DNA of 64,000 nucleotides from Siphonodentalium dalli (GCA_032622095.1 CP136065.1:59637094-59701093), one strand, 5' to 3'. Positions 12,471 to 24,688 are shown, counted from the first letter of the stretch. Program-made: numbers and translations. The notes: generated by a model from the sequence alone, not told the origin.

Positions 12471-14193
12471 TAATTGGAACGGACTACAGATGGAAAATGA
12501 TATCATTAAACATAGAGTGTGCAATCATCTCGTCAACTTGCCGGGGCTAGTCACAACGTTAGAGAATGCACTGCTGTGCATACACATATGTGTTGCATAT
12601 ATACTGGTGATATCGGTAACCTAGCTGCGGGTATATACCTGGACGTTGAACCATTTTTGACATATACATGGATGTTGAACCATTTTTGACAAGTTTAATT
12701 AGCGAGTGTTAAGTGATTTTCTGAGATTGCTGGTGCTTTTCGTTAAGGTCGCATGATTGGCATGTATACCATCCGGATAGTTATTTTAAACATTCCACAC
12801 CCATTGTCTGCCTTATCCTGCTATTTTCACCTTTTCTCATCAAACTTTGGGGGTTGTTTCCCAATTGGCCTTGGGGAAAAAAAAACTTGCGTTGGAGGGG
12901 TGGGTTTCCAACAATGGACAGGAATAACAACTCGCGTTCCCGGGGTGGTGGGTCCCAAAAAAATCAACCCTATATCCTGGAATGTTTGTCTGACCCCTCT
13001 GGTATCTCAAACCGTTGATCAAACTGTTGATATCCAGTCTTGTTCGTAGAACGATAGCTACCAATGTGATCGTCGTTGAAATGCTGGGTATCCGATTAAT
13101 GTGATTGGTGCCTTGTGGACATTACCTCTATAGATTCAGCCTAATCACGAGGTCCATTGTTTACCATCACGCGCGTGTCATGTATCAAATCCAATGTAAT
13201 CAACACCAAGATGTGACCATATGACCCATGAATGGGACCGAAGAGTTAATTCGTGCAATGTATGGCAATTCTCAGACTAATAACATCTTATTGACGCATG
13301 ACCTGCTTAATTAGGGCTAGTCATCAACTCCAGGTCTCTATTAATTAGTTTGTTTCAGTTTCTTCTAGCCATCGGCAGGCGAACACAGTGGATGGCCACG
13401 CACCCCTGCAGTAATGCAAGTCCTCAATAAAGTCCAATGCTAGAACTCAGTATAAACAACCCATCTTGTACTAACCCATTTCATGCAAAATCCGCACTAT
13501 CGACCGCCTAACAAGACTAACAATAATATCAAAACCTAGGGTAGCGGGCTCATGCCACAGATGGCTCCTTGGGCGCTGATGAATGTCCTCGGGCGGCATA
13601 GATACGCTTGTCGTGGCCATAGTATAAGCCATTGAGTAATTATCTCCATCAAAAAACCTGCTAACCTTGTAAAATAATTACACAGAACAACTACATATAC
13701 AAACTTGCAAATACACGCTTTCACCCGCGCCCGTGCACAGGGGAAGACGGTGGGACATAATAATTACAAACACTACTTGGCACTCCAAACCTTCAGAGAC
13801 ACACCAACCAAGACAGTCTGACCTCAGCTGCTTCCTCGTCTGAGACTGCACTTCACAACCAGGCCAACGGGTTCTGATACTCGCACAGGAGTGGAAGGCG
13901 AGCATTGCACCATCGAGAGTTGAGGAGCCCAACCGACCTTAAGTCAACCGGCTAGCATTGCACCCTCTTCCTAGAGTTGAGCCCGTAGTACAAGCCCGGA
14001 ATACAACAGGCTAAGGCAACTGGAGTCCATGCAAGCACTAAATAGGACATTATGTACAACTATTCACAACTCGAAACAATATATTTACATATCAACGCAC
14101 AAAACCAACACAGATAAATCAAGGTAAGTCTTCTCCGCTGGTCCTGGTTCGGAATGGGGGTGGGGCTTTGCTTCTTGCTTTGGTGGCATCCAC
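12471..14193. other. No gene recognised
   Basis: A 30-bp direct duplication containing GTTGAACCATTTTTGACA lies at about 12640-12690. From about 13.3 to 14.4 kb base composition is less AT-rich than its surroundings, and small frames exist on both strands (13678-13932 minus), but I find no domain or convincing splice structure. Confidence 0.4.
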
Positions 14194-14229
14194 CCCATGC
14201 ACAGTAGGCAAACACCTACTGTGCATGGG
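14194..14229. repeat. Perfect 15-bp stem hairpin
   Basis: CCCATGCACAGTAGG pairs perfectly with CCTACTGTGCATGGG across a 6-nt loop (CAAACA). Nothing follows that would make it a terminator or a histone stem-loop. Confidence 0.8.
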
Positions 14230-14591
14230 CATATATCAATCTCACAAACCCTACAAACGCTCTTCAGCGGAATTACGGCATTCAAAAGTGGGTTGTAGGA
14301 GAGGGCCGACGACCCTTTCAAATCTTCCGGGGTATCATCCCAAACTCCAAACTTGTTGTTGTCTTCTAGCTGGGAAATTTGGCCCTATATTTATGCGAGA
14401 TCGTGACTTTTCTTTCTCGTTTTTTTTCCACTGAATCATTTCAACATCAGCAGGACCCACCATTGCAACATCGCAGCATGGGCCTAATTTAGGTTATCAA
14501 CTAATTCAACCATTGATACATTATGAGTCATAATGGATTATAGAATTCGTCAGTAGTGTCTTATATTAAAGAGGTATATCTCTTCCTATAT

Positions 14592-14946
14592 ACGCTTTAT
14601 ATAGTCTCCGGGGTATAAAATAATAAATATGAATCGAAGACCCCTGTCCAGAAACGCTTCTATCAATATAGTTTTTGTCGAATTTTCTGGTATAATACTT
14701 TCGACCAATTTGGTACATTTCACGGCTCTCGGAACGAAGCAAACGGGAAAACTATATCTCTATCTGAAATAGCCGTCTTGACAATCTGTTAAAAAAAACA
14801 GTAACGAAAAAATACCCCAATTGATTATCGCATTATGTAAGAACATATCGATAAAAAAAATCAATATTGATTGCTAGAGGCGTTCCCGGACAGGGGTCTT
14901 CGGCTCATCTTTATTATTTTATACCCCAGAACAATATATAAAGCGT
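14592..14946. mobile_element. TIR-ended MITE, family J
   Basis: A 355-bp element with terminal inverted repeats of about 75 bp. The outer part ACGCTTTATAT pairs with ATATAAAGCGT, the middle GGGTATAAAATAATAAA with TTTATTATTTTATACCC, the inner GAAGACCCCTGTCC with GGACAGGGGTCTTC. The arms contain small indels. No ORF and no clear target duplication. Confidence 0.75.
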
Positions 14947-15785
14947 CTTTAAATAGTGATCACGGCCAATTTCTGAAAGTGTTCCCGTTTAAATTCTTTA
15001 GGATGACACCACATTTGTAGCCAAATAGTTTATGCGCGGGGTATCCTTAATCACATTGGTAATAGCACATCTAGTTTCCACTAGTTTATCTGCACGAAGT
15101 GGGAATAGTGCCAGCGAGTTCTAAAATTTGTTAATAAATTTCGTTATCATTAACTACGTGTCTAAAAAGACCATGTTCTACATTGTCTTACCAACCCTAT
15201 CCAATACTCAAATCAAATCACCCCACGTTGAGGTGATGCTGTATCCATGAATCACATGCACCGCTACACAGTTGACGCCATATTGGAAACTTGCAAATAA
15301 AAAAGTCTGTCATTGATGATAAATCTGCTTTTGTTGTGAAATCATGCTGATTGAGTTATCAATGTTATATGTAACAAGGTTGTGTAACTGTTTGTGAAAG
15401 GTGTGTCTCTTACACTTTTGGCTTGTTGCTTAGTAGTTTTAATTATGCTAGACAGCGCCAGAGTAATGGTATGAACGGCTCTGCTCCGTAATTTCATAGA
15501 CTGGCGGATGGCCCACTATTAAACAAAGAATCGTTCTTTAAATCTAGTTTTCCATTAATTCGGTCTGCCTTACATGTATACATATAGAAGAACCTCTATG
15601 AGTTTGCCTCCACCCGTGCAGTGATCGCACAGGACTACATTCTTTAACCGTATCTATACTAAATGGTTCTCCCAGTCAGTTGAAAAGTGTACGTCGGAAT
15701 AGTCTATTATTAATTTGGAGGGATGTTAATGTTATAAAAGATGACGACAGATAAATAAAGTGCAGAAGGAACCCTATTTATTGAG
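14947..15785. other. No gene recognised
   Basis: AT-rich sequence without motif-bearing frames. Confidence 0.5.
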
Positions 15786-15897
15786 GGAAATGCGTAGATA
15801 ACAAGTTCAACAAACGGCCTATCATTTGTTGAACTTATTGCCTGAACATTTCCTAAGGTATAACAACTAAGCAATGATGCTTTAGTATAAAATGGTT
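15786..15897. mobile_element. Family C palindrome fragment, C1
   Basis: GATAACAAGTTCAACAAA and TTTGTTGAACTTATTGCC form a hairpin. The right side continues through GAACATTTCCTAAGG to a terminal ATGGTTAA. This is the right end structure of the TTAA-ended family better preserved at 56003-56908 and 62168-62330. The matching left end is unclear. Confidence 0.6.
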
Positions 15898-16319
15898 AAT
15901 TTAAGGGGACTCGATGCCTTTATGGCGAAAACTCTTAAAAGTATCCTGATGGAAAAGTAGATAGATTACTTATGTTCATTTTGAATAGCTACCATTACAT
16001 AGACATTTGTTCTTATTGTCATTATTAATAGTTGCCCAATATTGAGAGTGTACATGTTGAACTCACTGTTTTGTAAATAAAAACTTCACAGTTCGGTCAA
16101 CAAACATCCCATATGGCAATAGTGATACATATATCTTATTGCAAATCTGTGTTTTGCCAAACATTTACGACAATATCTGTTGTACCAATGCGAGTTTTCT
16201 AAACCTCTCTACCGACTTGGGACATGTACAATGGTGCCATTAGAAATCACAAGACAAGTTAATGGCTACTGTCCAGCACACGAACAATGTATCTATTGTT
16301 AGCTAATGGAAGTTCTACG
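15898..16319. other. No gene recognised
   Basis: Nothing beyond short frames. Confidence 0.5.
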
Positions 16320-16800
16320 ATATATGTAGTGGAACTACAGTCGACTACATTAACGGAAAACAAGGGCGAATCGCCCACCGAAGCCTGGCAATTAGCCCTC
16401 AAAATGCCGCCATCGTCGAAATTGTTTGCCACTGATGAAGCCCCGAGCGCCTCTGTGGCCTCTATGTGTGATTTTAATGGCCATATCATTGCGTGTGTGT
16501 CATGGAAACCCACACACGCACGGACGGTGATCACGTCCGGGCAGAAGTGATGATATTAACTCCTAACTTGCCAGAATTACAATACTGTGCCCAGGATAAC
16601 AAGACTTCCCACCAGTCTGCTGATGGGCCCCCGTGTCGCCCTCGTACGCTGATAACTCCACACATATTTGTATCGAAACTACCGTCGACTACATTCTCGA
16701 AGAAACAAGGACGAATCGCCCACCGAAGCCTGGCAAGTAACTCTCGAAATGCCGCCATCATCATGTTTGCCATGACAACCGCGCACTGCTATGGTCACTA
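16320..16800. repeat. ~345-bp tandem duplication
   Basis: CTACCGTCGACTACATT/GACTACATTAACG, CGAATCGCCCACCGAAGCCT and AATGCCGCCATC occur near 16340-16440 and again near 16680-16770, so a unit of roughly 345 bp is present about twice. A third, inverted echo of the CACGCACGGACGG segment lies near 16915-16945. Frames are open on both strands through the copies because of the local GC content; no known domain. Confidence 0.6.
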
Positions 16801-17274
16801 GCATCTCCCCTGTACGCTACAAGTGTGAACCGGACTGTTTGCTCTATTCGCGTCATAACATTCGGCGATGGTTGTATTTTGTGTGTTAATAGCGGCACTT
16901 CTGTGTGACCGCGACCCCCGTCCGTTCGTGGGTGGCTTTCCATGACACCGCCGCAGTTATTGCCACTAAAAACACCCCTATACACCCCAGGGGCGCGTCG
17001 TGGCAGTGTTTGACTTAGTCACACCGATATTTCATTATGGAATTTCTCTAAATCAGTCAGGAATTTCTTTGTTAAATTTGATACAAACGATTATTGTCAC
17101 ACAATATTTACGAACCATCGACCCATTAGATATTATAACCTCATTTACAAGTATTAAAACTTTCAGTTTTCCTGTACCAAGAACTTCTGTAAAATATATT
17201 TCTTTTAAAAGTGCAGTTCATATATCGGAGTATTTGACAATCAAAACATTGATGCTCCCAAATCGGGTTCATCT
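16801..17274. other. No gene recognised; flank of gypsy fragment
   Basis: The gypsy homology to the right stops near 17275, so a truncation or insertion breakpoint lies close to the end of this stretch. Confidence 0.4.
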
Positions 17275-18560
17275 GACCGGAAGCGTATGGGCTGGAACAA
17301 TTAGGTAAACTGCAAAGAGAGGATGCTGATATAGGTCCTTTGTATGAGGCGAAAAACAAGGGTACCAAACCACCCCACACAAATATGATTACAGAGAGCC
17401 CAGCAACGAGGCGTTGTTGGCTTAATTGGGACGACATAGAGGTGAACAATTGTGTTATCTGACGAATACTTACAACTTCTGGTTCACAGGTCTCTGAAAG
17501 AGGACATCATCAGACAAATCATGATACGATTATTTCTGAACATTTGGGAATGAAGAAAACAGTGCAGAAACTCTTGCAGAAATATTACTGGTATGAGTGT
17601 ATAGTAGATGTGGCAAATTGGATAAGATCCTGTCACACATGTGGAACCATCAACTAAAAACCCGAAAGCACCTCTGGGGAAAATGCTAGTGGGAGCTCCC
17701 CTTGATAGACTGCATGCTGACATTTTGGGTCCATTACCTCGTATACTAACGGGAAACAGATATATCCTGGTGTTTGTGGGTGCATATACAAAGTGGCTAG
17801 TGGTCCCAGTTCCAGATCAATCAGCTATAACATGTGCGGAACGAATACTTAATGAGGTCATTGCAAGGTTTGGGACCTGTCTTAGTCTCCATTCCGATCA
17901 AGGGAGGAACTACAAGAGTTTAATATTTAAGGAGTTTTGCAATGTCTTAGATATTAGGAAAACTGATACGACAACCAGCAATCCTAAAGGAAATGGACAA
18001 GCAGAACGCATGAAAAAAACCATAATGAGAATGGTAAGAGTCGAGCAAACTGACTGGGACCTGAACTTGTGTTGCCTTGCCGCGGCATACAGGGCCACTC
18101 CAAACGAGAGCACTGGGTTCTCCCCAAATATGCTAATGTTGGGACGCGAGCTCAGGTTGCCATGCGAATTAATGTTGGACTTCACCACGTACGTAACGGG
18201 CAGTGAAGTTTTCTCTTCCTATGGGGAGTATGTGGGGAAAGTACGTGAAGGATTACACAAATGGCACCATTTAGCGAGGAAAAACTTCAACCATTCGTTT
18301 GAGCGACAGAAAGCAAAACTTGACGCCAATGCAGTCAGTGTACAAAATAAAATAGGGAATACTGTTTGGTTCCGGGACGAAAGGATATCAGTTGATGAAA
18401 CTGCCATATTGAACTATATACTGGGCCATATCTAGTGGTGACAAAATTCAACGACATAGTTTATTAGATCCAATGGTCAGGGAGGGTCATAGGAGGATAG
18501 TAAATATAAATAAACTGAAACCATATCACGGGGGGGGGGTAAATTTACCAATTTGGCCCA
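17275..18560 (+). pseudogene. Ty3/gypsy pol 3' part: integrase with GPY motif
   Basis: Integrase inserts retrotransposon cDNA into host DNA. In order: the spacer after RNase H (LGKLQREDADIGPLYE, about 17297-17345), the zinc finger (SEHLGMKKTVQKLLQKYYW then CHTC, 17535-17645), and the core in the main 264-codon frame (17641-18435) with catalytic Asp in ADILGPLP, Asp in HSDQGRN and Glu in GNGQAERM all present. After another frame break come a GPYLVV (GPY/F-type) motif near 18421-18440 and INKLKPYHGG near 18505-18535. At least three frame changes separate these parts, but the catalytic core is intact. RT and gag are missing to the left. Confidence 0.9.
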
Positions 18561-18664
18561 AGCATGATATTGCAAAAATTCAAAAAAAAAAGAAGAAGAG
18601 GAAACAGCGCATAAGCAGACCAATCCTAAATAGTGCTTCGGTAATTCACTATAGCTGTCTTTCT

Positions 18665-19466
18665 ATTTTAGATTAACCATGCCAAGAGGACCAGCATACA
18701 AATGCACTAAATGGGACTACAAAGATGAACTTGAGAGGGCCAAACGCCATTACTTGATTAGACATGTGGAACCGGACCAGGTGACATTTGTCTAGGTTGT
18801 GTGCCTATCGGGCGATAACCAGAAAGGACTTCATCCAACTTGACTATGCTATGCACATAAAACGCATGCGAAAAATGGAGAAGTTGGGGGAGATCGACGA
18901 GGCTAGCTACATGGTAGAATCAAGTAACCAGGACATGATCTTTAAAACAAGAGCACTGATCCAATTGGACAAGGAGGACAGTAAGAGGGAATGGGAATAG
19001 AGGAAGAATGTGAAGGTCAGATATGTGGTGTCAAAAGTCATAAAAGGTTGTCGAGGTTATAACACCAAGTAAGGTGGTTGAACCAACTAAGGTCGTCGAA
19101 CCAAGTGATGTGGTTCTTGAGGTGGAAAGGACCGTTGCGAGTGAGACGGTGTTTGAAAGTCGTATGGACTTGGATAACTTCCCTGATTTCTCATCACTAG
19201 TACGCGAGAACAATGAGTCAACAGACTTTTTAACTAAATACATAGAGGAACTACATGTAGTTCGGCTGAATCCAGTGCCGGTGAAATCGACATATGAGGT
19301 CCAAACAGATGCTATGCTGGTGTCTTACAAGGAGGTGAACGTTCTTGCATTAAGTATGGAAGTAGCATACTTACGAGCCAGGGTTGATGGGTTGGAAAAA
19401 AGGCTGGACGGGTTAGAGGGGAGGATCCCGGTAAAAAGAGTCATATCAAAGAAGTTCAAAAAATAG
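18665..19466 (+). pseudogene. Extra 3' ORF of the gypsy element: C2H2-like fingers plus coiled coil
   Basis: Begins MPRGPAYKCTKWDYKDELE at 18679, directly after pol, where an env or accessory gene would sit. One C2H2-like finger (C-x2-W in place of C, then H-x4-H) is followed by a stop and frame change, then LCAYRAITRKDF with a C-x2-C...H pattern (about 18785-18870). After a charged region a second frame (19050-19466) has a duplicated VVEPTKVVEPSD stretch and a heptad-like C-terminal segment (MEVAYLRARVDGLEKRLDGL) with a Lys-rich tail. No signal peptide or membrane segment, so it is not an envelope. Role unknown; a nucleic-acid-binding, self-associating accessory protein is an inference. Confidence 0.6.
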
Positions 19467-19554
19467 CAGAGAAGCTTCAAGCCGTCAAACTAATCCGAAG
19501 AAAACATGTGGATAATTGTTTCGTTTTGTGCTGTTAATGTTCTAGTCATTTGTG

Positions 19555-19600
19555 GGATACAACTTTTTTTAACGAGGGGGTAGTGAGGAAATGCATTTTT
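19555..19600 (+). other. Possible polypurine tract and 3' LTR start
   Basis: AACGAGGGGGTAG is purine-rich and lies where the second-strand primer of a gypsy element is expected. The TGAGGAAATG that follows could open the 3' LTR. The 5' LTR is not in the window, so neither its length nor its end can be confirmed. Confidence 0.3.
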
Positions 19601-19983
19601 TTTTTACAAATACAATTCCCCAAAGTAAATATTTCCAAACTTTATATTCACAAATATCTCGGGGAAAAAGTTAATAAAACCCGGTCTTACTTTCACACCT
19701 TATTTAAAAGGTAGTCCAATTCAAGGGGTGTTATATATAATAACTTCATATTCAGTAATTGTTAATTTATAAGCGCAAATCACTTTGCGATCGGCTATGT
19801 TTTGCTTTCTCATGGGCGCCGCCATCATGCCGTAGTTCAGCTTTGGCGTTCTTGGTATCACTTCATCGTATCCTCACATAATATATGACGCATATTTATC
19901 ATGGAATACATAAAAATCACTCATATATAAATGATTTCTAAATAGTGCATACAAATTATGTATCATTTATTGATTTTTGATGA

Positions 19984-20271
19984 CGCCATTGGTGTTTTAA
20001 CTACGCACTATTTCTTCTGCAAAGAGAAATCTCGCAGAAGCTGTTTCGTTGGTTTTTTAACTCTGCAGAATTTTCTAGGCTAAAAAATCATGAAGAATTT
20101 GATAAGTTGATAATTAAGGTTCTGCATCAGTTACAATTTCTTGATCATCTTCCATATTATTCTTACGTATTCTTAGGACTTGGACTTTGTTTTATTCTAG
20201 GTTTCGTTATCTATTCCAAATTAATAGGTAAATTTTCTAAGTCATTATTTAATAACTTATCTGCACTTTAA
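19984..20271 (+). CDS. Candidate 95-codon frame with one membrane segment, no ATG
   Basis: An open frame begins after a TGA and ends at TAA 20269. It lacks an ATG upstream of its distinctive part. The translation has an amphipathic region (EISQKLFRWFFNSAEF), then one strongly hydrophobic stretch (YVFLGLGLCFILGFVIY) flanked by Lys/Arg. It might be a terminal exon (a pyrimidine-rich run ending in CTGCAG lies at about 20048-20066) or a second small retroelement ORF, but in AT-rich DNA such a frame may be chance. Confidence 0.2.
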   Translation, partial: RHWCFNYALFLLQREISQKLFRWFFNSAEFSRLKNHEEFDKLIIKVLHQLQFLDHLPYYSYVFLGLGLCFILGFVIYSKLIGKFSKSLFNNLSAL

Positions 20272-22354
20272 CTATTTTTAAAACAAACTTCTATATATTT
20301 TCTATGTGAGGTTGTTTTCCAAAATATGAATGTTAGTTAAATCTGTATTGTTGGCTACTTGTATGTTTCAAACAGGTATGAGTAATTTTGACTCCATGAC
20401 AAGGGGATTACTAAAATAGCCAATTTAGTGGAATTGTCTGAAGTGACAGACTAAAATTGGACCATGCAATGCCACCCAAATGAACATGTTTCCATTAGGG
20501 GAAACTGGGGCTCAACTTCCATATGAGGATAACTCTCGAGGACAAAATGGCGATAAACAAAGTGGAGACCATTCAAACACCAAACGAGAGCAGCTATGCA
20601 TGTACCAAAGTGGTTACGTCATGAGCTCTACTATATATACTATATGGGCCTATTTAATTTGTACTCAATTATGTGGAAATAGTTATATCTACCTAAATAG
20701 TTTTTTCCTGTAGGTTTGGGAGAATTTTGGTTTCTCTCCACACGCCTTTTAGTTTCATAAGTTGTATATCAAGTAGGCATTATTCGATGCAGAACCCTGG
20801 GATGGAACTGATCTTGGCCTGATTAGTTCTGTTCCAGTCACTTCATACATGGGTAAGAAAATATTCTCATTATGGCACTAAATGTGACTCAATTGTCAAT
20901 TTCGTTATGCAAGTAAAATAGTTATTTACATTATAAGTGAAATAAGTTATGCAAATAAAATATTCTGCTTCTTGGAGTAAATAGCATTTCCTATTTGCTA
21001 AGTCTATACTCTTAAGTAACTAAGTTGTGCTTTGGCAGGTAATTGTGCCAAATAAAACTAAGTCCAATTTTCGGGAGCTCTGCAATATAATTATTATTTA
21101 CTCTTAAGCTAAATTTCCCACTTAGCCAGACTTAGCGGGTAATTTCGCTAGAGTCTAAATATTTAGTCACAATACACTTTGACGCTTGGGGTGTTAAATC
21201 CAATAAATAATAATTCTATTTTTATAGTAATTTATATAACATTTTTGGATTTCAAATTGTGCAAGTCAAATGCATTATTTCAAATCTAAATGTTTCATAT
21301 TACTTTAATTTATTAGCCTGTGTGGGTGGTAGTGGCCTGTGTGGACTGTTTAATATTATTATATTCATAAATATTTTATTAAAGTCATTCATAGTAAAAT
21401 ATTCTAGAATTAAAATCTGCTCAAAATTACCTCAGCTACATGTGTATCATATATATAATGTTGTTAGAAATGTTTTCATAAATTGTTAATGTTAAAAGTT
21501 TAATAATTGCAAAGTTTAAAACAAATAAAATTTATACTTGTACAAATAACTCCTTCTTTATTGCAAAGACAGTTCTGCTGTCTTTGTTACATCTAATCAG
21601 GCTAATAGCCTCCTCACATTATTTTTCCTGGTTTTTTTTTCATAAATACTACTTGGTTAATCCTGGCTTATTTATCAGCACCTGGTGATAGGCATGTTCA
21701 AGTGTGACTTCCTTGCCTTCGTGGTGTTGCAGGAGACACTCCGTGAGACGTTCCGTTGGAAAGTCTCATGGAGCTGGTCATCTCGCCAGTCTCGGGGTGG
21801 GAAGACCACATGTGGGTGTGCTTACCACTTGGGCGTTACAATATGCAACGTCAGACATTGTTGAATAATCGTTTCTTATCGAAGTTGTTTCCGCTACCTG
21901 TTACGGTCGTTCCCCTATTTTGATTTGTCGTATTATTTTGTGTAAAACAGTTTGTTGTATAATTGCCGAAATTAAATTACAACTTCTGCAAATGATACCC
22001 GATGTCTTGATTATATTACTAATCTTGGAAAGTACCCACATAAAAACATTGGATGTCACGGTTTGTGTTATATTGTGGGAATAGAACATTAATCTTCGTT
22101 CTACTATAATTTCCTAAATTAACTCGCATCGTGTGAAACCAGAACTGTGCTGTTACGCGAAATATCCCCATAGCTCATGTCATCTTGCCAAAACAGCGGT
22201 ACGATATACACCCGGAGGGCGTAATAAATGTTGTAATGGGGGAATCGGCATTTTGCATTCGGATCTTTATTCAGTGAACTCGAATGAGACTTTCAGCCTA
22301 ACAAACTTGGTATCTGACCTACATGTAGTTCTGATTTTTTTTGTCAGAATACCC
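20272..22354. other. No gene recognised
   Basis: AT-rich. The frame at 20480-20713 starts with a hydrophilic stretch but has no motif. A small hairpin AAAGACAG-TTCT-GCTGTCTTT lies near 21565-21585. Confidence 0.45.
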
Positions 22355-22440
22355 TGACCAGGTTGCGATCCCCGGTCCGCTGGAACGAGAGGCCAGTTCG
22401 CTACCTCTCGGCTACCGAACTCCCTCGCGTGTTCACGTGA
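22355..22440 (-). repeat. tRNA-like sequence, probable SINE head
   Basis: On the minus strand TAGCCGAGAGG resembles an RNA polymerase III A box and, about 40 nt on, GGGGATCGCAACC resembles a degenerate B box and T arm. Spacing and the CTCTCG...CCGGGG segment are tRNA-like, but the cloverleaf is imperfect. This looks like a tRNA-derived SINE or pseudo-tRNA, not a working tRNA. Confidence 0.35.
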
Positions 22441-22870
22441 CCTTGGTCTATTTACACAATGGCCTGCTAATGGTTGTCGGAATTCTGTCTACATTGGACA
22501 CTTCTCCAATTTCGGTCATTTAATCTCACGAGAAGATATCTCGAGAACATCAACTTGGTTCGTTAGCTTCGACTTCTATCCATGGATTATTTGATTAGTA
22601 TAGCGCCATTTATCAGCATCACAAAAACTAACCATTGTCGAAATCGGATTCTTTTGTTTGAACAGCCTGATTGATAATATTCTGTAAATTACGAAGAAAC
22701 ATCATAAATGGCGTTTGTACGATTATTCTGTGATTCAATTTATCCGGGCTATTGAATGGAATTGCATCGTCATCAGATTACACGACCAATGCTCCCTGCA
22801 CAGGTCATGTGTGTGGGTTCACATGAAATGAGAAAATTAGTTTTGCAATGGTATAATTTAGTCAATGGTG

Positions 22871-23393
22871 TTAAAGGCACGGGCGGCGTTCGTTGCATAA
22901 ATATTCATATTCGTTCAAATCGCCATCAACAGAAGGAATATTCAAATATATATAGTTTTGTTCATATGCCAAACATAATCAGCGCGTAAATAGTATATTG
23001 TCATCAAGACGTACGATGGTGTACGTAAACAAGAACCTACTCGTGTTACAGTTTTGCTTCTGTTTACATAACATCGCGCAATTCTATTGGTTAATCACAC
23101 ACGAATGATATAAACGCTCTTTATTATGTCCATATCAGGAAAACAATAACAAATAACGCTCTTTATGTTTACCATATCCGGATCTAAACAAAAGCCAGGT
23201 TCTGTAACGTTTTTTTGCTTTTGTTTACGTAACAAAGGAAAAAACATTTGACAATAACATATTGTTTATGCCATATTTCTGATTGGTATAAGAACAAGGT
23301 CTGTCTATATTTTACTATTATTTCTGTTTATGGCGGTTTTTGACGGAGGTATTTTAACAGCATACCCACCGCCAACACCGCCCGTATCTTTAA
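22871..23393 (+). mobile_element. Family A TTAA element, copy A3
   Basis: Starts TTAAAGGCACGGGCGGCG and ends CACCGCCCGTATCTTTAA. It carries the paired AACGCTCTTTAT boxes near 23115 and 23157. This is the most diverged copy here. Confidence 0.8.
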
Positions 23394-23431
23394 AGCAAAC
23401 ATGTATGGGAAGCCAAATTGACATCTAATAA

Positions 23432-23503
23432 ATAATTGAGCTTAAGCGCAATAAGAATATTTCTTATTGTGCTTGAGCACAATAAGAATATTCCTTATTG
23501 CGC
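23432..23503. repeat. Palindromic satellite, block 1
   Basis: Units of roughly 30 bp have the form CTTATTGCGCTTAAGCGCAA plus TAAGAATATTC. Each unit is itself a near-perfect palindrome centred on GCGCTTAAGCGC or a variant. The block ends exactly where family A copy A4 begins, at a TTAA. Confidence 0.8.
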
Positions 23504-24005
23504 TTAAAGGTACGGTTGGCTTTGGCGGTGGGTATCCTGTGAAAATATTTCCACCCGTCAAAAACCGCCACAAACAGAAAGAACAACAAAATGTAGACAG
23601 ACTTTGTCCGTATACAAATAAGAAATATCGCATAAACAGTATGTTATTGTCATATCTTTGACCATTGTTATGTAAACAAAAGCATAAAAAGTTACTTTTC
23701 TGGTGTTTGTTTATATTATGATGGTGAACATAAAGAGCGTTCTTTGTTGGTGAATTCCTGATATGGAACGCATAAAGAGCGTTTATGCCTTTTGTGTGCG
23801 ATTAGCCAGCAGCATTGTGCTGTCTTCTGTAACACAATCAGGCTCTTGCTTATGTAAAATATAGTAAATCTTTATGATAACATGCTGTTTACGCGATGGT
23901 CATGGTATATATGAACGAAACTGTATGCGTTTTAATGTTTTTCTGTTTACGGTGATTGGAACAAATATGAATATTTTCGACAACTAAGGCCTCACGTGCC
24001 TTTAA
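23504..24005 (-). mobile_element. Family A TTAA element, copy A4 (inverted)
   Basis: Inverse orientation to A1-A3: TTAAAGGTACGGTTGGC at left, GCCTCACGTGCCTTTAA at right. The flanks are satellite on both sides (GCGC|TTAA and TTAA|GCAC), so it landed in the TTAA at the centre of a satellite palindrome. The paired boxes read AAAGAGCGTT at 23732 and 23774, 42 bp apart. Confidence 0.9.
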
Positions 24006-24186
24006 GCACGATTAGAGATTGCGCAATAAGTTATTCATTATTGAGCTTAAGCGCAATTAGATATTCCTTATTGCGCTTAAGCACAATAAGATCTTCTCTT
24101 ATTGCGCTTAAGCTCAATTAGATTATCCCTTATTAAGCACAATTAGGGATTCCTTATTAAGCGCAATAAGATATTCCTTATTGCGC
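24006..24186. repeat. Palindromic satellite, block 2
   Basis: About six degenerate units alternating GCGCAATAAG, GCACAATAAG and GCTCAATTAG around TTAA or TTAT centres, between A4 and A5. Confidence 0.8.
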
Positions 24187-24688
24187 TTAAAGGTACGGTT
24201 GGCCTTGGCGGTGGGTATCCTGTGAAAATATTTCCACCCGTCAAAAACCGCCACAAACAGAAAGAACATCAAAATGTAGACAGACTTTGTCCGTATACAA
24301 ATAAGAAATATCGCATAAACAGTATGTTATTGTCAAATGTTTTACCATTGTTATGTAAACAAAAGCATAAAAAGTTACTTTTATGGTGTTTGTTTATATT
24401 ATGATGGTAAACATAAAGAGCGTTCTTTGTTGGTGAATTCCTGATATGGAACTAATAAAGAGCGTTTATGCCATTTGTGTGTGATTAGCCAGTAGCATTG
24501 TGCTGTCTTCTGTAACACAATCAGACTCTTGCTTAGGTACAATATAGTAGGTCTTTATGATAACATGCTGTTTACATGATGGTCATGGTATATATGAACG
24601 AAACTGTATGCGTTTTAATGTTTTTCTGTTTACGGTGATTAGAACAAATATGAATATTTTCGACAACTAAGGCCTCACGTGCCTTTAA
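24187..24688 (-). mobile_element. Family A TTAA element, copy A5 (inverted)
   Basis: Nearly identical to A4 in length and sequence, with left end TTAAAGGTACGGTTGGCC and right end CACGTGCCTTTAA. It is flanked on the left by satellite and on the right by unrelated sequence with TTAAGC. The boxes are at about 24417 and 24458. Confidence 0.9.

Noticed and set aside
14194-14229. Rho-independent terminator or histone 3' stem-loop
   Set aside because: No T run follows, there is no neighbouring gene, and the sequence does not match the histone stem-loop consensus.
17910-18188. Minus-strand ORFs across the integrase
   Set aside because: They are antisense shadows of the plus-strand integrase, whose catalytic motifs are clear.
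22355-22440. Functional tRNA gene
   Set aside because: A- and B-box-like segments exist, but the arms do not pair into a proper cloverleaf and the B box is degenerate.
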